The position numbers and the translations under genes were made by a program. A stretch of 64,000 nucleotides of DNA from an uncultured bacterium (GTDB lineage Bacteria; Cyanobacteriota; Vampirovibrionia; Gastranaerophilales; Gastranaerophilaceae): the NCBI GenBank assembly GCA_948964545.1, contig CAREDV010000001.1, positions 496,001 to 560,000 on the forward strand, written 5' to 3'. The notes under the pieces are model-generated. The model had not been told where the DNA came from. It saw only the letters and a list, made by a program, of their open reading frames with translations, and searched no databases. Positions 17,083 to 25,986 of this stretch are shown here, one piece after another. Every line of letters starts with the position of its first letter. The stretch's first letter is position 1.

Positions 17083-17894
17083 ACTGCCATTATTACGATA
17101 TTATGCCTGTCAGCATATTCGATAACTTTTTCCTGGTTTACTATAATTGTTTCATTTGCTTCAACTGCAATTAATGAAGCTTTATATTTTCTCATAGTTT
17201 TTAAAGTTCTCAATCCGATTGCGGGAATATCAAATCTTTTATCCTGTGATGGTTTTGCAACTTTTACAATAACAGCACCTTTTTTAGCGTTCTTACATCC
17301 GCGTTTGATGCACATATCAGTGCCCTCAATAGCTTCTACTGCCATTGCCATTTTGTCTTTAATTACAACTGATTGTCCTACGTCAACTTTACCCATCTCC
17401 TTGGCAAGCCAGAAGCCGTAATTAACATCTTCCATTTGGGCTTCGGTCGGTTTGAGTTTACCCAAAACTCCTGACGGTATCATTAAATTTTTAATAAATA
17501 TTGTTTGGTCAAGAACTTTTATATCGCGTTTTTCAAACTCATTTACAATCAAGAGCATAACTTCATCATCATTAAGTCTTTTAACAGATTTCAAAATTTC
17601 AATAGCTCGTTTATCAAATTTATGGAGCTGCAACAAAACGCGTTTGTGAACTTTACCCAAAAAAGTCACCTGTTTAATCTCGTTTTCAGTAAAAATATTT
17701 TCAATTTTTGTCATTTCGCCTGGATGGCAGGAATAAACTTTTGAACAATATTTTTTTAATTCTTTTAAATTATCATTAGCAAGGGACACACAAATAACTT
17801 CAAAACCGTTTTCTTTAGCATGACGTGCCATTTCAACGGGTAAAATTCCGTCGCCTGCTATTAATCCCTGTTTATTTTCCAACATTAAAGACAT
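17079..17894 (-). CDS. lpxI: UDP-2,3-diacylglucosamine pyrophosphatase, LpxI type
   Basis: LpxI makes lipid X from UDP-2,3-diacylglucosamine and replaces LpxH in many non-gammaproteobacterial lineages. The 271-aa protein has the N-terminal GLIAGDGILPVEMARHA, the central TFLGKVHKR, and the C-terminal EGTDMCIKRG with DIPAIGLRTL. Its product is the substrate of LpxB, encoded immediately downstream with a 4-nt overlap. GAGGAAAG precedes the ATG. The class II aldolase gene ends 22 nt upstream. Confidence 0.94.
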   Translation of the reverse strand: MSLMLENKQGLIAGDGILPVEMARHAKENGFEVICVSLANDNLKELKKYCSKVYSCHPGEMTKIENIFTENEIKQVTFLGKVHKRVLLQLHKFDKRAIEILKSVKRLNDDEVMLLIVNEFEKRDIKVLDQTIFIKNLMIPSGVLGKLKPTEAQMEDVNYGFWLAKEMGKVDVGQSVVIKDKMAMAVEAIEGTDMCIKRGCKNAKKGAVIVKVAKPSQDKRFDIPAIGLRTLKTMRKYKASLIAVEANETIIVNQEKVIEYADRHNIVIMAV

Positions 17895-17916
17895 ATCTTT
17901 CCTCTCATAAATTATA

Positions 17917-18543
17917 TCACAATTTCTTCTTTAATGAATTAATTTCATCAACTTGATTTTGATTAAATAATACAGCACCACCCATAAGTTTTGTATTCAA
18001 AACAACCTGTGCATAACTTTCTGCAAGTTCCAGTTTCAAAAACGCATCTTTTATAGTTTTATCGCCGACTATAAACCCATGGTTTGCCATTAATACCGCA
18101 TCATAATCCTTAAAGTATTTTGCCGTCTTTTCAACCAAATCCATTGAAGAAGGCAGACCATATTCAGCCAGCGGAATTTGTCCGAAATAAAAAACATTTT
18201 CAGCCATTACTGGTTCATCCAAAGGTATATGACAGCAGGCAAATGAGCTTAAATAAGGTGAATGAACGTGAATAATATAATTTACATCAGGTCTTTGTTT
18301 GTAAAATTCAGCATGAAGCATTTTTTCTGATGACGGTTTTTTAGTTCCTTCAATCAGGTTGCCTTCAAAATCCATTAAAACAAGTTCATCTTCCGATAAA
18401 TATCCGTTAGCAGAACCTGATGAAGTTATTAAGATTTTATCACCATAACGTGCTGAAAAATTCCCAGAATATCCAGGTGTAAAGTTTTTTACACCTGCAA
18501 GTCTGCCATATTCAATTAATTCTTGTTTTAAATTTTCCAGCAT
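17917..18543 (-). CDS. class II aldolase/adducin-family protein
   Basis: The 208-aa protein has the fold of L-fuculose-1-phosphate aldolase and L-ribulose-5-phosphate 4-epimerase. The probable zinc ligands are present: His92 and His94 in IHVHSPY and His155 in MANHGF, with Glu73 as the likely catalytic acid in SSEKMLHAEF. The phosphate-binding region GYSGNFSAR and TSSGSANG are also seen. The substrate is not predictable. The start overlaps the preceding LptD-like stop by one base (TAATG), so it belongs to the envelope operon, possibly supplying a sugar precursor. Confidence 0.88.
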   Translation of the reverse strand: MLENLKQELIEYGRLAGVKNFTPGYSGNFSARYGDKILITSSGSANGYLSEDELVLMDFEGNLIEGTKKPSSEKMLHAEFYKQRPDVNYIIHVHSPYLSSFACCHIPLDEPVMAENVFYFGQIPLAEYGLPSSMDLVEKTAKYFKDYDAVLMANHGFIVGDKTIKDAFLKLELAESYAQVVLNTKLMGGAVLFNQNQVDEINSLKKKL

Positions 18544-20645
18544 TATAATTCTTCCCTGTTAGGATCTTCTATATCAATAACTTCTGCATACATCATTTTT
18601 TTCGCAGTTGAAGTCTGCGGCTCGCCGAACACTTTTAATTCAACAGGTTCATCGTTGCGTTTTGCCAATCTGTCAGGATGTTTAATTACCATTTTTTCAT
18701 ATTCGATACCTGAACCTTTTGTGTCCATAGCAACGACAACTGCAAAGTATGTATGTTTTCTTATTATGTCATAGCCAATATTTAACTTAAAATCATCTGG
18801 ACCAAGAGCTATTATAAATCTTGATTCTTGGAAAGCTTTACCGTTTGGAGAGTCGCCTGTAACATTGATAGTTCCGCCCCAGGCTACCGATAAATATTTG
18901 TTAATACGCAAAGCTTCTCTTAAATAAATACTTCCATGTCCGTATCTGTATGTATCATAAATTTTTAACGGAGTACCGTCTTCATAAGCTGATGCATAAT
19001 ATCCGATATCTTGCATCCAATATTTATATTGAGTATGGAGTCTTGGACCGACCCTTCCTATAAATTGCGTATCACCTGTTCCGTATAAAGCTGCACTGCC
19101 TTGCATTACAAAAGCTAAAGATAGAAATTTTTTATGTTCTTTATCTTCATATTTGAACAAATTTTGTGAAGCTTCAGCCATATATCTTGTTCTTGTTGTT
19201 CCAATATTTGAACGTTCAAGGTTTTCAGAAGATGTATTGAAATCACTGTTGTGCATGTAACCGAAACCGAAACGGTGTTTAAAGTTTAAATCTAAACCAT
19301 CTCCAATTGTAGATGGGATTATGCCTCGGTCTTCATATATTAATTCTGCATCATATTTTGCCATTCTGCGGCCTAAAAACCATTCATCCATATATGAATT
19401 TATACCATATTGCATATACAGTTTGTCATCTAAATACTGTTTACCGCGTAAGAAAAACATATCAGAACCTGAACCATAGCCAAAATCGGTAAAGTTAGTT
19501 GCACTTCGGTATTTTAAAAATCCGCCTATACCCAAATCACTTTTCTTGTTGATAATTGGCATAAGTTTTAATGTTGAGCCGTTTTGCAATGGAGTATCAA
19601 TTGTAAATCCAGGCCCTAAGAACATACCGAACTTACCGCGAGAACCTAATTCTGGGTAATTACCTTCAAAATATTCCTGTTGTTTATTTGTATGCATTCT
19701 AATAGTTGGCAAAGTAAATAATTTGAAGTCGCCAAAATGTATTTGAGCTTTTTTTAATGTAATTGTATCAGTATTTTTTTTGGCATCAATAATAATTTCT
19801 TTAGTTTTGACAGTAACGGGCGTTTCTCCAATTTCTTCACGGATATAGGTTTTATCTTCTTCATCAACAAACATACTTCTAAAGCGATCGCCGCCAACCA
19901 TTTTTGTGTGAAAATTCATAATATATGAATCTTTTGAAATCATTTGTCCGTTATAAAGAGTTATTAAATCTTCATTCATTTCAGCTTTTCTTGAGGTCAC
20001 TGTCATAAATGAAGCTTTAGTTTCAACATTATCAAGAAGAGCGTTTTCTTCGTTAAGGTTTACATTAAGATTTTCACCGAAAATGCTGTGTCCATCTTTT
20101 ATGATTTCAACTTTGTCAGGCACAGTTAGTGTATTTGATGCTGTATTATAAATAATTTTGTCAGCTTTTATTGAAACTTTTTGTGCAGGAAAAGTTAAAA
20201 TGGGTGAGCCAGTAGCAATCAAATCCATTGATTTTTCGTTATAATCAATGTTGTCAGCATCAAGTTGTACATTATTAGTAGTTATTTCTTGTGTAACTCC
20301 GCCTTGTAATTCTTGTACATCTTTAATTTCAGTCTCAACAACTTCATCTGAATTCTGTTGAAGTTTATTTTCTTTTTCTATAAGTTTTTGAGCTTTGTTG
20401 TATTCTCTTTCCCTAAGATAGTTAGTTACTTTAATTCTAGTTTTTTTGAAAAGAGGCATTGTTTTAATAGGCTTTGCTGTACTGCCTTCAACAACTGTTA
20501 CTGTCGGAATCGGAGAGGAAGGCTCTTCAAAGAATTGTGTCTCAAGTTTTTCTAAATCTTGAGGTGATTCAACGAGTTCACCCGCTATAGTGCAGGGTGT
20601 TGCAATTGATAATATTAATGCTGTAATTATTAAATGTTTTTTCAA
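18543..20645 (-). CDS. LptD/OstA-like outer membrane LPS-assembly protein
   Basis: The 700-aa protein has a signal peptide, a low-complexity linker to about residue 120, and an OstA/LptA-like beta-jellyroll region (NNVQLDADNIDYNEKSMD, KADKIIYNTASNTL, ENLNVNLNEENALLDNVE). A C-terminal half of alternating amphipathic strands ends in KHTYFAVVVAMDTKGSG, as in a beta barrel. LptD inserts lipopolysaccharide in the outer membrane. Identity as the sole LptD is inferred from the domain plan and from lpxI and lpxB downstream. The start is TTG with AAGAAGG upstream. Confidence 0.8.
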   Translation of the reverse strand: MKKHLIITALILSIATPCTIAGELVESPQDLEKLETQFFEEPSSPIPTVTVVEGSTAKPIKTMPLFKKTRIKVTNYLREREYNKAQKLIEKENKLQQNSDEVVETEIKDVQELQGGVTQEITTNNVQLDADNIDYNEKSMDLIATGSPILTFPAQKVSIKADKIIYNTASNTLTVPDKVEIIKDGHSIFGENLNVNLNEENALLDNVETKASFMTVTSRKAEMNEDLITLYNGQMISKDSYIMNFHTKMVGGDRFRSMFVDEEDKTYIREEIGETPVTVKTKEIIIDAKKNTDTITLKKAQIHFGDFKLFTLPTIRMHTNKQQEYFEGNYPELGSRGKFGMFLGPGFTIDTPLQNGSTLKLMPIINKKSDLGIGGFLKYRSATNFTDFGYGSGSDMFFLRGKQYLDDKLYMQYGINSYMDEWFLGRRMAKYDAELIYEDRGIIPSTIGDGLDLNFKHRFGFGYMHNSDFNTSSENLERSNIGTTRTRYMAEASQNLFKYEDKEHKKFLSLAFVMQGSAALYGTGDTQFIGRVGPRLHTQYKYWMQDIGYYASAYEDGTPLKIYDTYRYGHGSIYLREALRINKYLSVAWGGTINVTGDSPNGKAFQESRFIIALGPDDFKLNIGYDIIRKHTYFAVVVAMDTKGSGIEYEKMVIKHPDRLAKRNDEPVELKVFGEPQTSTAKKMMYAEVIDIEDPNREEL

Positions 20646-20657
20646 AATTTAGCCTTC

Positions 20658-21776
20658 TTAAATATAATTCAATGGGTTGTTTGGTTTTCCGTTAATTCTT
20701 ACTTCAAAGTGAACATGCGGGCCTGTACTGTATCCTGTAGTTCCCTCAAATCCTATCACATCGCCTTTATTAACATATTGCCCCTGACCTACTTTGATTG
20801 TCGACATATGAGCATAAAGTGTAGTTGTCGGTTTTCCGTTAACATTGCCATGATCGAGAATAACTACTTTTCCATAGCCTCCGTACCAGCCTGAATAAAT
20901 TACTTTACCTGAGTTTGAAGCTCTGATACTTCCTTTATTCGGCCCTGCAATATCAACACCAGAGTGGAATGTTTTGCTGTTAAATATAGGGTGTGTTCTC
21001 CAGCCGAAAGGTGATGAGATACGTCCTCCAATAGGACGCATAAATCCTGCAGAAGATACTTTTATTGAACTGTCACCTTTGTTTCTTGCAAGCATACTCT
21101 GAATACTTGCCGATTGTCTTGCAAGTTCTCTTTCTGCCTGCTCATATGTTCTTCTGTCGGTTTTATATTTATTGATTAAATTCTGGTTTTGAGCGATTGC
21201 GTATTTAATATTTTTTTGTTGAGAATTTATGTTTTGAATTGATTGTGCCAGAGCTGTTTTTTTGTTTTGCAATTCATATTTCATTTTTGCTATGTTCTGC
21301 GATTTTGCTTTAACCGCCATCATTCTTGCATAATCTTTTTTCAAAACAATTTTTTCAAAATAAATTACGTCGAGTAAGGAATTTAAGTCTTTTGCTGTAA
21401 AAATAAGCTCGAACATACCTGTGCGCTGGTTTTTGTATACCTGTCTGATACGCTGGCGCATACCTGCATTTGCGCTGTTATATTCGGCAACTGAAGATGC
21501 TAAATCTCTTTCCAGTTTTGCGATTTGAGCTTCAAGTGTTGTATACTGCTTTTGTGAATTTTGCAGACTGTTTGACGCTTGTTCAAGTTTGCGCTGATTT
21601 TTTGACAATTTGCTTTTTTCTGCGTTTTCAAGATTTTTCAAACGTCTGATTTTTTCCTGCGTAACTCTTTGTTTCTGCTGAATTGTTTTAAGCTGATCTG
21701 CGCTTGCAAACTGGCTTATATTCCCTATAAGCAAACAAAGTGTAACTATAAACAATTTTTTTATAAATTTATTCAC
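20658..21776 (-). CDS. EnvC-like murein hydrolase activator / M23 peptidase
   Basis: The 372-aa protein has a signal peptide, a long coiled coil over residues 28-225, and a C-terminal M23 (LytM) domain with the zinc motifs HSGVD, YAH and HVHFE. All metal ligands of active M23 enzymes appear present, so it may cleave peptidoglycan itself and not merely activate amidases as EnvC does. The start is GTG with TAGGT nearby. It follows the 34-aa membrane peptide gene by 7 nt and precedes the LptD-like gene by 12 nt. Confidence 0.9.
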   Translation of the reverse strand: MNKFIKKLFIVTLCLLIGNISQFASADQLKTIQQKQRVTQEKIRRLKNLENAEKSKLSKNQRKLEQASNSLQNSQKQYTTLEAQIAKLERDLASSVAEYNSANAGMRQRIRQVYKNQRTGMFELIFTAKDLNSLLDVIYFEKIVLKKDYARMMAVKAKSQNIAKMKYELQNKKTALAQSIQNINSQQKNIKYAIAQNQNLINKYKTDRRTYEQAERELARQSASIQSMLARNKGDSSIKVSSAGFMRPIGGRISSPFGWRTHPIFNSKTFHSGVDIAGPNKGSIRASNSGKVIYSGWYGGYGKVVILDHGNVNGKPTTTLYAHMSTIKVGQGQYVNKGDVIGFEGTTGYSTGPHVHFEVRINGKPNNPLNYI

Positions 21777-21783
21777 AATTTAC

Positions 21784-21888
21784 CTATTTTATCATAAGAG
21801 GCAGTAACATCAGACCCACAGTCCAAGCAATAAAAGTTATGGCAATTATTGCAACTATAGTTTTTTGGTGTTTTCTAAAAAATTCCAT
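21784..21888 (-). CDS. 34-aa single-pass membrane peptide
   Basis: The product MEFFRKHQKTIVAIIAITFI continues with a hydrophobic helix and ends in MIK. That is a basic cytoplasmic N-terminus followed by one transmembrane segment. GGGGAAAGG lies just before the ATG and the stop is 7 nt before the M23 gene start. It is therefore well placed as the first gene of the envelope operon. I recognise no family. Confidence 0.55.
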   Translation of the reverse strand: MEFFRKHQKTIVAIIAITFIAWTVGLMLLPLMIK

Positions 21889-21931
21889 ACCTTTCCCCTT
21901 TTATTAAAATTGTACTATAAAAATATTCTAT

Positions 21932-21960
21932 TTGCAAAATTTTAAGAAATCAATTAATAT
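21932..21960 (+). promoter_or_regulatory. leaderless-type promoter of the NTPase-TPR gene
   Basis: TTGCAA, 17 nt, TAATAT, then 6 nt to the ATG at 21967. There is no Shine-Dalgarno in the gap. Confidence 0.6.
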
Positions 21961-21966
21961 AGCTTT

Positions 21967-24255
21967 ATGGAATTTATAAAAGAGGTAGTTGATAAAAAAA
22001 CAATTTTAAAGCAGGATATCGGAATTAACCCTGTTTTAATTGAAAATAATGTATCCAAGATTGAGAGTATACTTGAATTTTTTAATACCCCCTCGCCGCT
22101 TTTGCTTGTAAACGGCTTTATGGGAACTGGGAAAGTTCAGGTTGTTAATCAGGCGTTTTCGTTTTTATCGGAAGATGTTATAACTCTAAAATATAATTGT
22201 TTTGAAACAACTATTCTTGATGATATTCTGCTGGAATTTTTTGATAATTTTAAAAAACTTACTGCTCAAGGTGCAATTCCAACTCCTAAGGCGAGAACGG
22301 AAAACTTTACACAGAAAATCAACGCATATTTTGATTGCATAGATAAACCTGTTTTAATTGTTATTAATTCGTTTGAACAAATTCTAAAAGATTATAAACA
22401 AGAAATTTTGGATTTTTTCTTTCATCTGTCAAAATCTTACAAGATTAAAACTATTATTATTTCAAGAAAATTTGAATATGAAGACTTTAAACAAAATTAT
22501 CAGCGTGTATCAATTACTGCTTTAGAAAAAGGGATTTTTGAAAAGTATTTGAGAGAAGAAGGTTTCAAGCAAATCGGCCCGCTTTCTGATGAACTGTATA
22601 AATACACACGCGGGTACTGGTTTTATACAAATTTATCTATAAAGATTATGCAGTTTAGAAAACTTTCGCTTGCAGATTTTATGTCAGGCTACACTCAGAG
22701 TTTTCAAACTTTTAACGATTTTATCCTGAGAGAAGCTCTGGCACTTATTGACCCTGTAAGCGGTCACCTGTTTAGATTTTTGACGATAATGCGTCATCCT
22801 GTAAATGTAAAACTTTTGCAAACACTGCATCTTTATGATGCGGACAGAATTTCATATTTTGTAGATAATCTTGTACTGACGCGCGAGGGAGCAATGATTT
22901 ATCTGCAAGATTATTATAAAATTATTGCGGAAAATTCAATTACCGAAAATATTGCCGTGAAAATTCACAAAAGCTGTGTGGATTTGTATAATACGCAATT
23001 GCCGCTCAAACCGCTTGAAAGAGATTTGCTTATCTCAAGGCAGACAATGCGAAGAGAAATTGAATATCACAGCCTTTATATTCCGAAAAAGCCTGTTATT
23101 GTTCAGAAAACAGTAATTCAGCCAGAATATGTTCAGCCTGTTCAGCCTACTATTCAGGAAAAAGATGAACAGATTAAGAATATCTCGTTTGTTTTTGAAA
23201 CAGAAGCGGATGAAATGGCGATTATGAACAAAATCGCAAATTCAATCACAAAATTTGTCGATATTTCAGACAAAAAATCGCAGGCATTGGACGAAGTTAA
23301 AGATTTGCCGCTTGTTGATTTGATAAATCTTGCCAAAAAAGAAGAACAAAATTTTGAATATCTTAAAGCTGTAATGATTTATCAAAAAGCTTTGACACTT
23401 AATAATGATGATGATTATTATACATTCCTGCCGACACTTTATTCACGGATTGCAGAAGCATTCAAAAATCTCTCAGATTGGTTTAATGCTCAAAAATACT
23501 TTGAGCTTGCGGTAGAATTTTACGTTTCGACAGGAGACATTGAAAAAATTAATGAATATAAATATGAAATCGCAAATATTTTTTATATAACGTTTAAAAG
23601 TGAACGAGCAGAAAAACTTTTAAAAGAAGTATTGTCAGAAAAAGTTTCTTTAAATTTACAAACTAAAGCAAAACTGCTTCTTGCTTCAATTACAGGCATG
23701 GAACTGAAACTTCCAGATACAACTGACGGTATAGAAAAATCTATTCTTGCAGAACTCTATTTCAAATACGCTGTAAACAAAGATGATGACGGCGATATTG
23801 AAAGTGCTGTAAAATACTACAAAAAATGTGTCGAAACTTCACAAGATGTCAAGGTAAATGCCTATCTTTCATCATCTTTAACAAACCTTGCCTCGATCTA
23901 TGATGAAAATGGCAAGACAGAACTTGCAATAAAATATCTGCATGAAAGCTTAAGGCTTGATGAACTTTCAAAAAATTACAACGGAATTTATGTTTCTACA
24001 ATGAAGCTTGCCGAAATAAGTAAAGGAAAATCACTTGAGTATCTTATGCGTGCAAAAAAATGCGCCCAGGAGCTTAACGAACCTTTCTATATTACATCTG
24101 TTAATATAGCACTTGGTGATTATTACAGCAGAAATAAAGATTATAAACAGGCGCTTAAGTATTACCAGCAAGCTGAAAAAAGTGCCGAAAATGATTTTAA
24201 TAAAGAAAAAATTCGAATCCGCATAAACGATATCAAAAAGGTGTACAATGAATAA
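21967..24255 (+). CDS. STAND-like NTPase with C-terminal TPR array
   Basis: The 762-aa protein begins with an AAA/STAND-type NTPase module. The P-loop is NGFMGTGKV near residues 49-57, with Val where Ser/Thr is usual, and a Walker B-like strand VLIVINSFEQI follows. A helical middle (300-400) carries a short Pro/Gln/Val linker. From about 450 there are tandem TPR helices (YLKAVMIYQKALTL, WFNAQKYFELAVEFY, DIESAVKYYKKCVE, KQALKYYQQAEK). STAND NTPase-TPR proteins are signalling switches, including regulators and phage-defence sensors. The degenerate P-loop makes ATP hydrolysis uncertain. It overlaps rsmG by 8 nt. Confidence 0.7.
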   Translation: MEFIKEVVDKKTILKQDIGINPVLIENNVSKIESILEFFNTPSPLLLVNGFMGTGKVQVVNQAFSFLSEDVITLKYNCFETTILDDILLEFFDNFKKLTAQGAIPTPKARTENFTQKINAYFDCIDKPVLIVINSFEQILKDYKQEILDFFFHLSKSYKIKTIIISRKFEYEDFKQNYQRVSITALEKGIFEKYLREEGFKQIGPLSDELYKYTRGYWFYTNLSIKIMQFRKLSLADFMSGYTQSFQTFNDFILREALALIDPVSGHLFRFLTIMRHPVNVKLLQTLHLYDADRISYFVDNLVLTREGAMIYLQDYYKIIAENSITENIAVKIHKSCVDLYNTQLPLKPLERDLLISRQTMRREIEYHSLYIPKKPVIVQKTVIQPEYVQPVQPTIQEKDEQIKNISFVFETEADEMAIMNKIANSITKFVDISDKKSQALDEVKDLPLVDLINLAKKEEQNFEYLKAVMIYQKALTLNNDDDYYTFLPTLYSRIAEAFKNLSDWFNAQKYFELAVEFYVSTGDIEKINEYKYEIANIFYITFKSERAEKLLKEVLSEKVSLNLQTKAKLLLASITGMELKLPDTTDGIEKSILAELYFKYAVNKDDDGDIESAVKYYKKCVETSQDVKVNAYLSSSLTNLASIYDENGKTELAIKYLHESLRLDELSKNYNGIYVSTMKLAEISKGKSLEYLMRAKKCAQELNEPFYITSVNIALGDYYSRNKDYKQALKYYQQAEKSAENDFNKEKIRIRINDIKKVYNE

Positions 24256-24823
24256 ATATATTGAAGTGTTCTTAAAGCAAAATGCAAAATTAAATTTAAT
24301 CTCTAAAAATGATGAGAAATTTTTGTGGGAAAAACATATTTTTGACAGTCTTGCGATTGAAAAGTTTTTTGATAAATACGGCAAAGGTAAAAATCTGATT
24401 GATATAGGAACTGGCGGCGGTTTCCCTGCTGTACCTATTGCTTTAAAATATCCAGAAATTGAAGTTTTCGCACTCGATAGTATCAGAAAAAAGATTAATG
24501 CAATCGAAAATATAAAATCAGAGTTAGGTATAAAAAATCTCCATACAATTTGTGATAGAGCTGAGAATGTTAATGAAAAATTTGATATAATAACGTCACG
24601 TGCAGTTGCAACGCTTGATAAAATTACTGGTTACGCAATGCCTCTGTTGAAAAAAGACGGTTATTTTGTAGCTTATAAATCGGTTCGTGCGCACGAAGAA
24701 ATCGAACAGGCGCAAGCTGTTTTGAAAAAATATAAAGCTAAAGTTATAGATGTGATTGAGTATGATTTGCCGCTTGAAGAAAATCATACAAGGAATCTGG
24801 TTATAATAAGCCGCTCGCGTTAA
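24248..24823 (+). CDS. rsmG: 16S rRNA (guanine-527-N7)-methyltransferase
   Basis: RsmG (GidB) methylates G527 of 16S rRNA. The 191-aa protein has the SAM-binding motif DIGTGGGFP at residues 52-60, WEKHIFDSL near the N-terminus, TSRAVATLD and LVIISRS at the end. The start overlaps the end of the NTPase-TPR gene by 8 nt and no other site is nearer, so translation is coupled. It is slightly shorter than the usual 205-240 aa but complete. Confidence 0.95.
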   Translation: MNKYIEVFLKQNAKLNLISKNDEKFLWEKHIFDSLAIEKFFDKYGKGKNLIDIGTGGGFPAVPIALKYPEIEVFALDSIRKKINAIENIKSELGIKNLHTICDRAENVNEKFDIITSRAVATLDKITGYAMPLLKKDGYFVAYKSVRAHEEIEQAQAVLKKYKAKVIDVIEYDLPLEENHTRNLVIISRSR

Positions 24824-24943
24824 ACGGCACTCTAATATTATCTGTAAAAGCGCAATTTGTATTATTGGGAAAATTTTTGCTATACAAATAAAGAGCGCTT
24901 ATTGGTTAACCGTTCATGAGTGTTGGGTGCAGGCTGAGCCTGC

Positions 24944-24969
24944 AAAAAAAACCACTCATTTCTGAGTGG
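24944..24969 (-). terminator. minus-strand intrinsic terminator with no obvious gene
   Basis: On the minus strand CCACTCA, GAAA, TGAGTGG is followed by eight T. This is a textbook terminator, yet no minus-strand gene lies within several hundred bases upstream of it. It may end an unannotated minus-strand RNA, or act weakly on plus-strand transcription from rsmG. Confidence 0.6.
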
Positions 24970-25202
24970 GTCGTTTTCTGCATCCTAATGGTCTCTTTTA
25001 GTGTTTATTATTTAGGAGTTTATATGTTTTTGGGGTTAATGAATCTATTTATATTTAGTGTTTCGACTACACTTAAATCTTACTCATTTATTATTGCACA
25101 TCACATTTTAAATGTCAATAGAATGGATTAATAAATTTTTCACAACTCTGAAAATGCCCAAATAGTGTACAATTTACACTTTACAAAACTTAATATGTTG
25201 TT

Positions 25203-25230
25203 TTGTTAGTCTAAAATTTGGGTATATAAT
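25203..25230 (+). promoter_or_regulatory. sigma70-type promoter for the 25339/25591 gene pair
   Basis: TTGTTA, 16 nt, TATAAT. Initiation near 25237 would give a leader of about 100 nt before the first start codon. The inverted repeat AGTGTA/TACACT lies at 25164-25180, just upstream. Confidence 0.6.
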
Positions 25231-25338
25231 ACTGCAATCAGGATATGTTAACAATTGTAAATTTAACCTAATATAAAAAAGCAATTATTTAAATAGTATA
25301 TACTTTATATATATAAGAGTATAAAATAGGAAAGAATT

Positions 25339-25581
25339 ATGTCAGCTACTGAAAAAATTGGCGGTATTTCACGCAGGGTGTTTAACCCTGTAGATGCTGT
25401 TAAATTATACGCAACTACAAATAAACATATTGGCGCTGTAAGTTCGGAAAACCCGTTTAAAGGCACTGTAAGCTGGGGTTTATATGCTTGGAACTATGGT
25501 GAAGGCGGGCAGGTCGACCCGACTGAATATAATCCTGTAACTGGTGAAGAATATCATCAGAAAACATTGTGCTGGGCTTAA
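25339..25581 (+). CDS. small protein of unknown function
   Basis: The 80-aa protein starts MSATEKIGGISRRVFNPVDA, has no signal peptide or membrane helix, and ends in a Trp-, Tyr- and Gly-rich half (WGLYAWNYGEGGQ). AGGAAAG precedes the ATG. It is followed after 9 nt by the 115-aa gene with its own AAGGTGGG site, so the two form a bicistronic transcript between a good promoter and a terminator. No family is recognised. Confidence 0.6.
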   Translation: MSATEKIGGISRRVFNPVDAVKLYATTNKHIGAVSSENPFKGTVSWGLYAWNYGEGGQVDPTEYNPVTGEEYHQKTLCWA

Positions 25582-25590
25582 GGTGGGACA

Positions 25591-25938
25591 ATGGGTGCTT
25601 TAGATGCAATAAACAACATAGGTTTACATATACCATCAACTGATGATTGTGCTTCTGATGGTAATGGTGATATATTTGCCGATACAAAAGGATATCAGCC
25701 TGTAGACCCTGCAACTCGTCCTGAAATTACTGCTACTGATGGTAGTGCAGAATATGCAGCAAATAATCCTAATTGGGGGGTAACAAATTCATATAACAAC
25801 AACGAATATGCATATGAAGTTGCTAGAAATATGATGCAACAACACACCTATGGTACAAATCCTTTTTCAAATGATGATTTTAATAGGATGTTATATCAAG
25901 AGAAGGGAGCAGGTTTAAATTTCTTTACTTTAGGATAA
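25591..25938 (+). CDS. small protein of unknown function
   Basis: The 115-aa protein is acidic and rich in Asn, Asp and Ala, with no signal peptide. Segments such as GYQPVDPATRPEIT and NNPNWGVTNSYNNNEYAYE are compatible with a secreted or surface-exposed role without a classical signal, but this is only composition. It is the second gene of the pair with 25339. AAGGTGGG lies 6 nt before the ATG. Confidence 0.6.
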   Translation: MGALDAINNIGLHIPSTDDCASDGNGDIFADTKGYQPVDPATRPEITATDGSAEYAANNPNWGVTNSYNNNEYAYEVARNMMQQHTYGTNPFSNDDFNRMLYQEKGAGLNFFTLG

Positions 25939-25940
25939 AA

Positions 25941-25972
25941 AAACGACGACACTTATGAGCATCGTCGTTTTT
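25941..25972 (+). terminator. intrinsic terminator
   Basis: AAACGACGA and TCGTCGTTT form a 9-bp stem with a 12-nt loop followed by T residues. A-rich sequence on the other side lets it also serve the convergent DegT gene ending at 25987. Confidence 0.75.
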
Positions 25973-25986
25973 ATTATAGTAATTAA

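Larger units (their letters stand above)
24824..25338. other. 515-nt intergenic region with hairpins and a promoter
   Basis: I see no convincing gene here. It holds a GCAGGC/GCCTGC hairpin (24929-24943), a CCACTCA/TGAGTGG terminator-like hairpin, a 6-bp inverted repeat AGTGTA/TACACT at 25164-25180, and a good promoter at 25203. The remainder is very AT-rich. The inverted repeat sits 22 nt upstream of the -35 and could be an operator. Confidence 0.6.

Noticed and set aside
24916..25131. 71-aa hydrophobic frame in the intergenic region
   Set aside because: It starts in one hairpin and runs across another and lacks a ribosome-binding site; the hydrophobicity follows from the T-rich DNA.
25773..25790. 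Short G run in the 115-aa gene as a slippage tract
   Set aside because: Only six G, well inside an intact frame; too short for frequent slippage.
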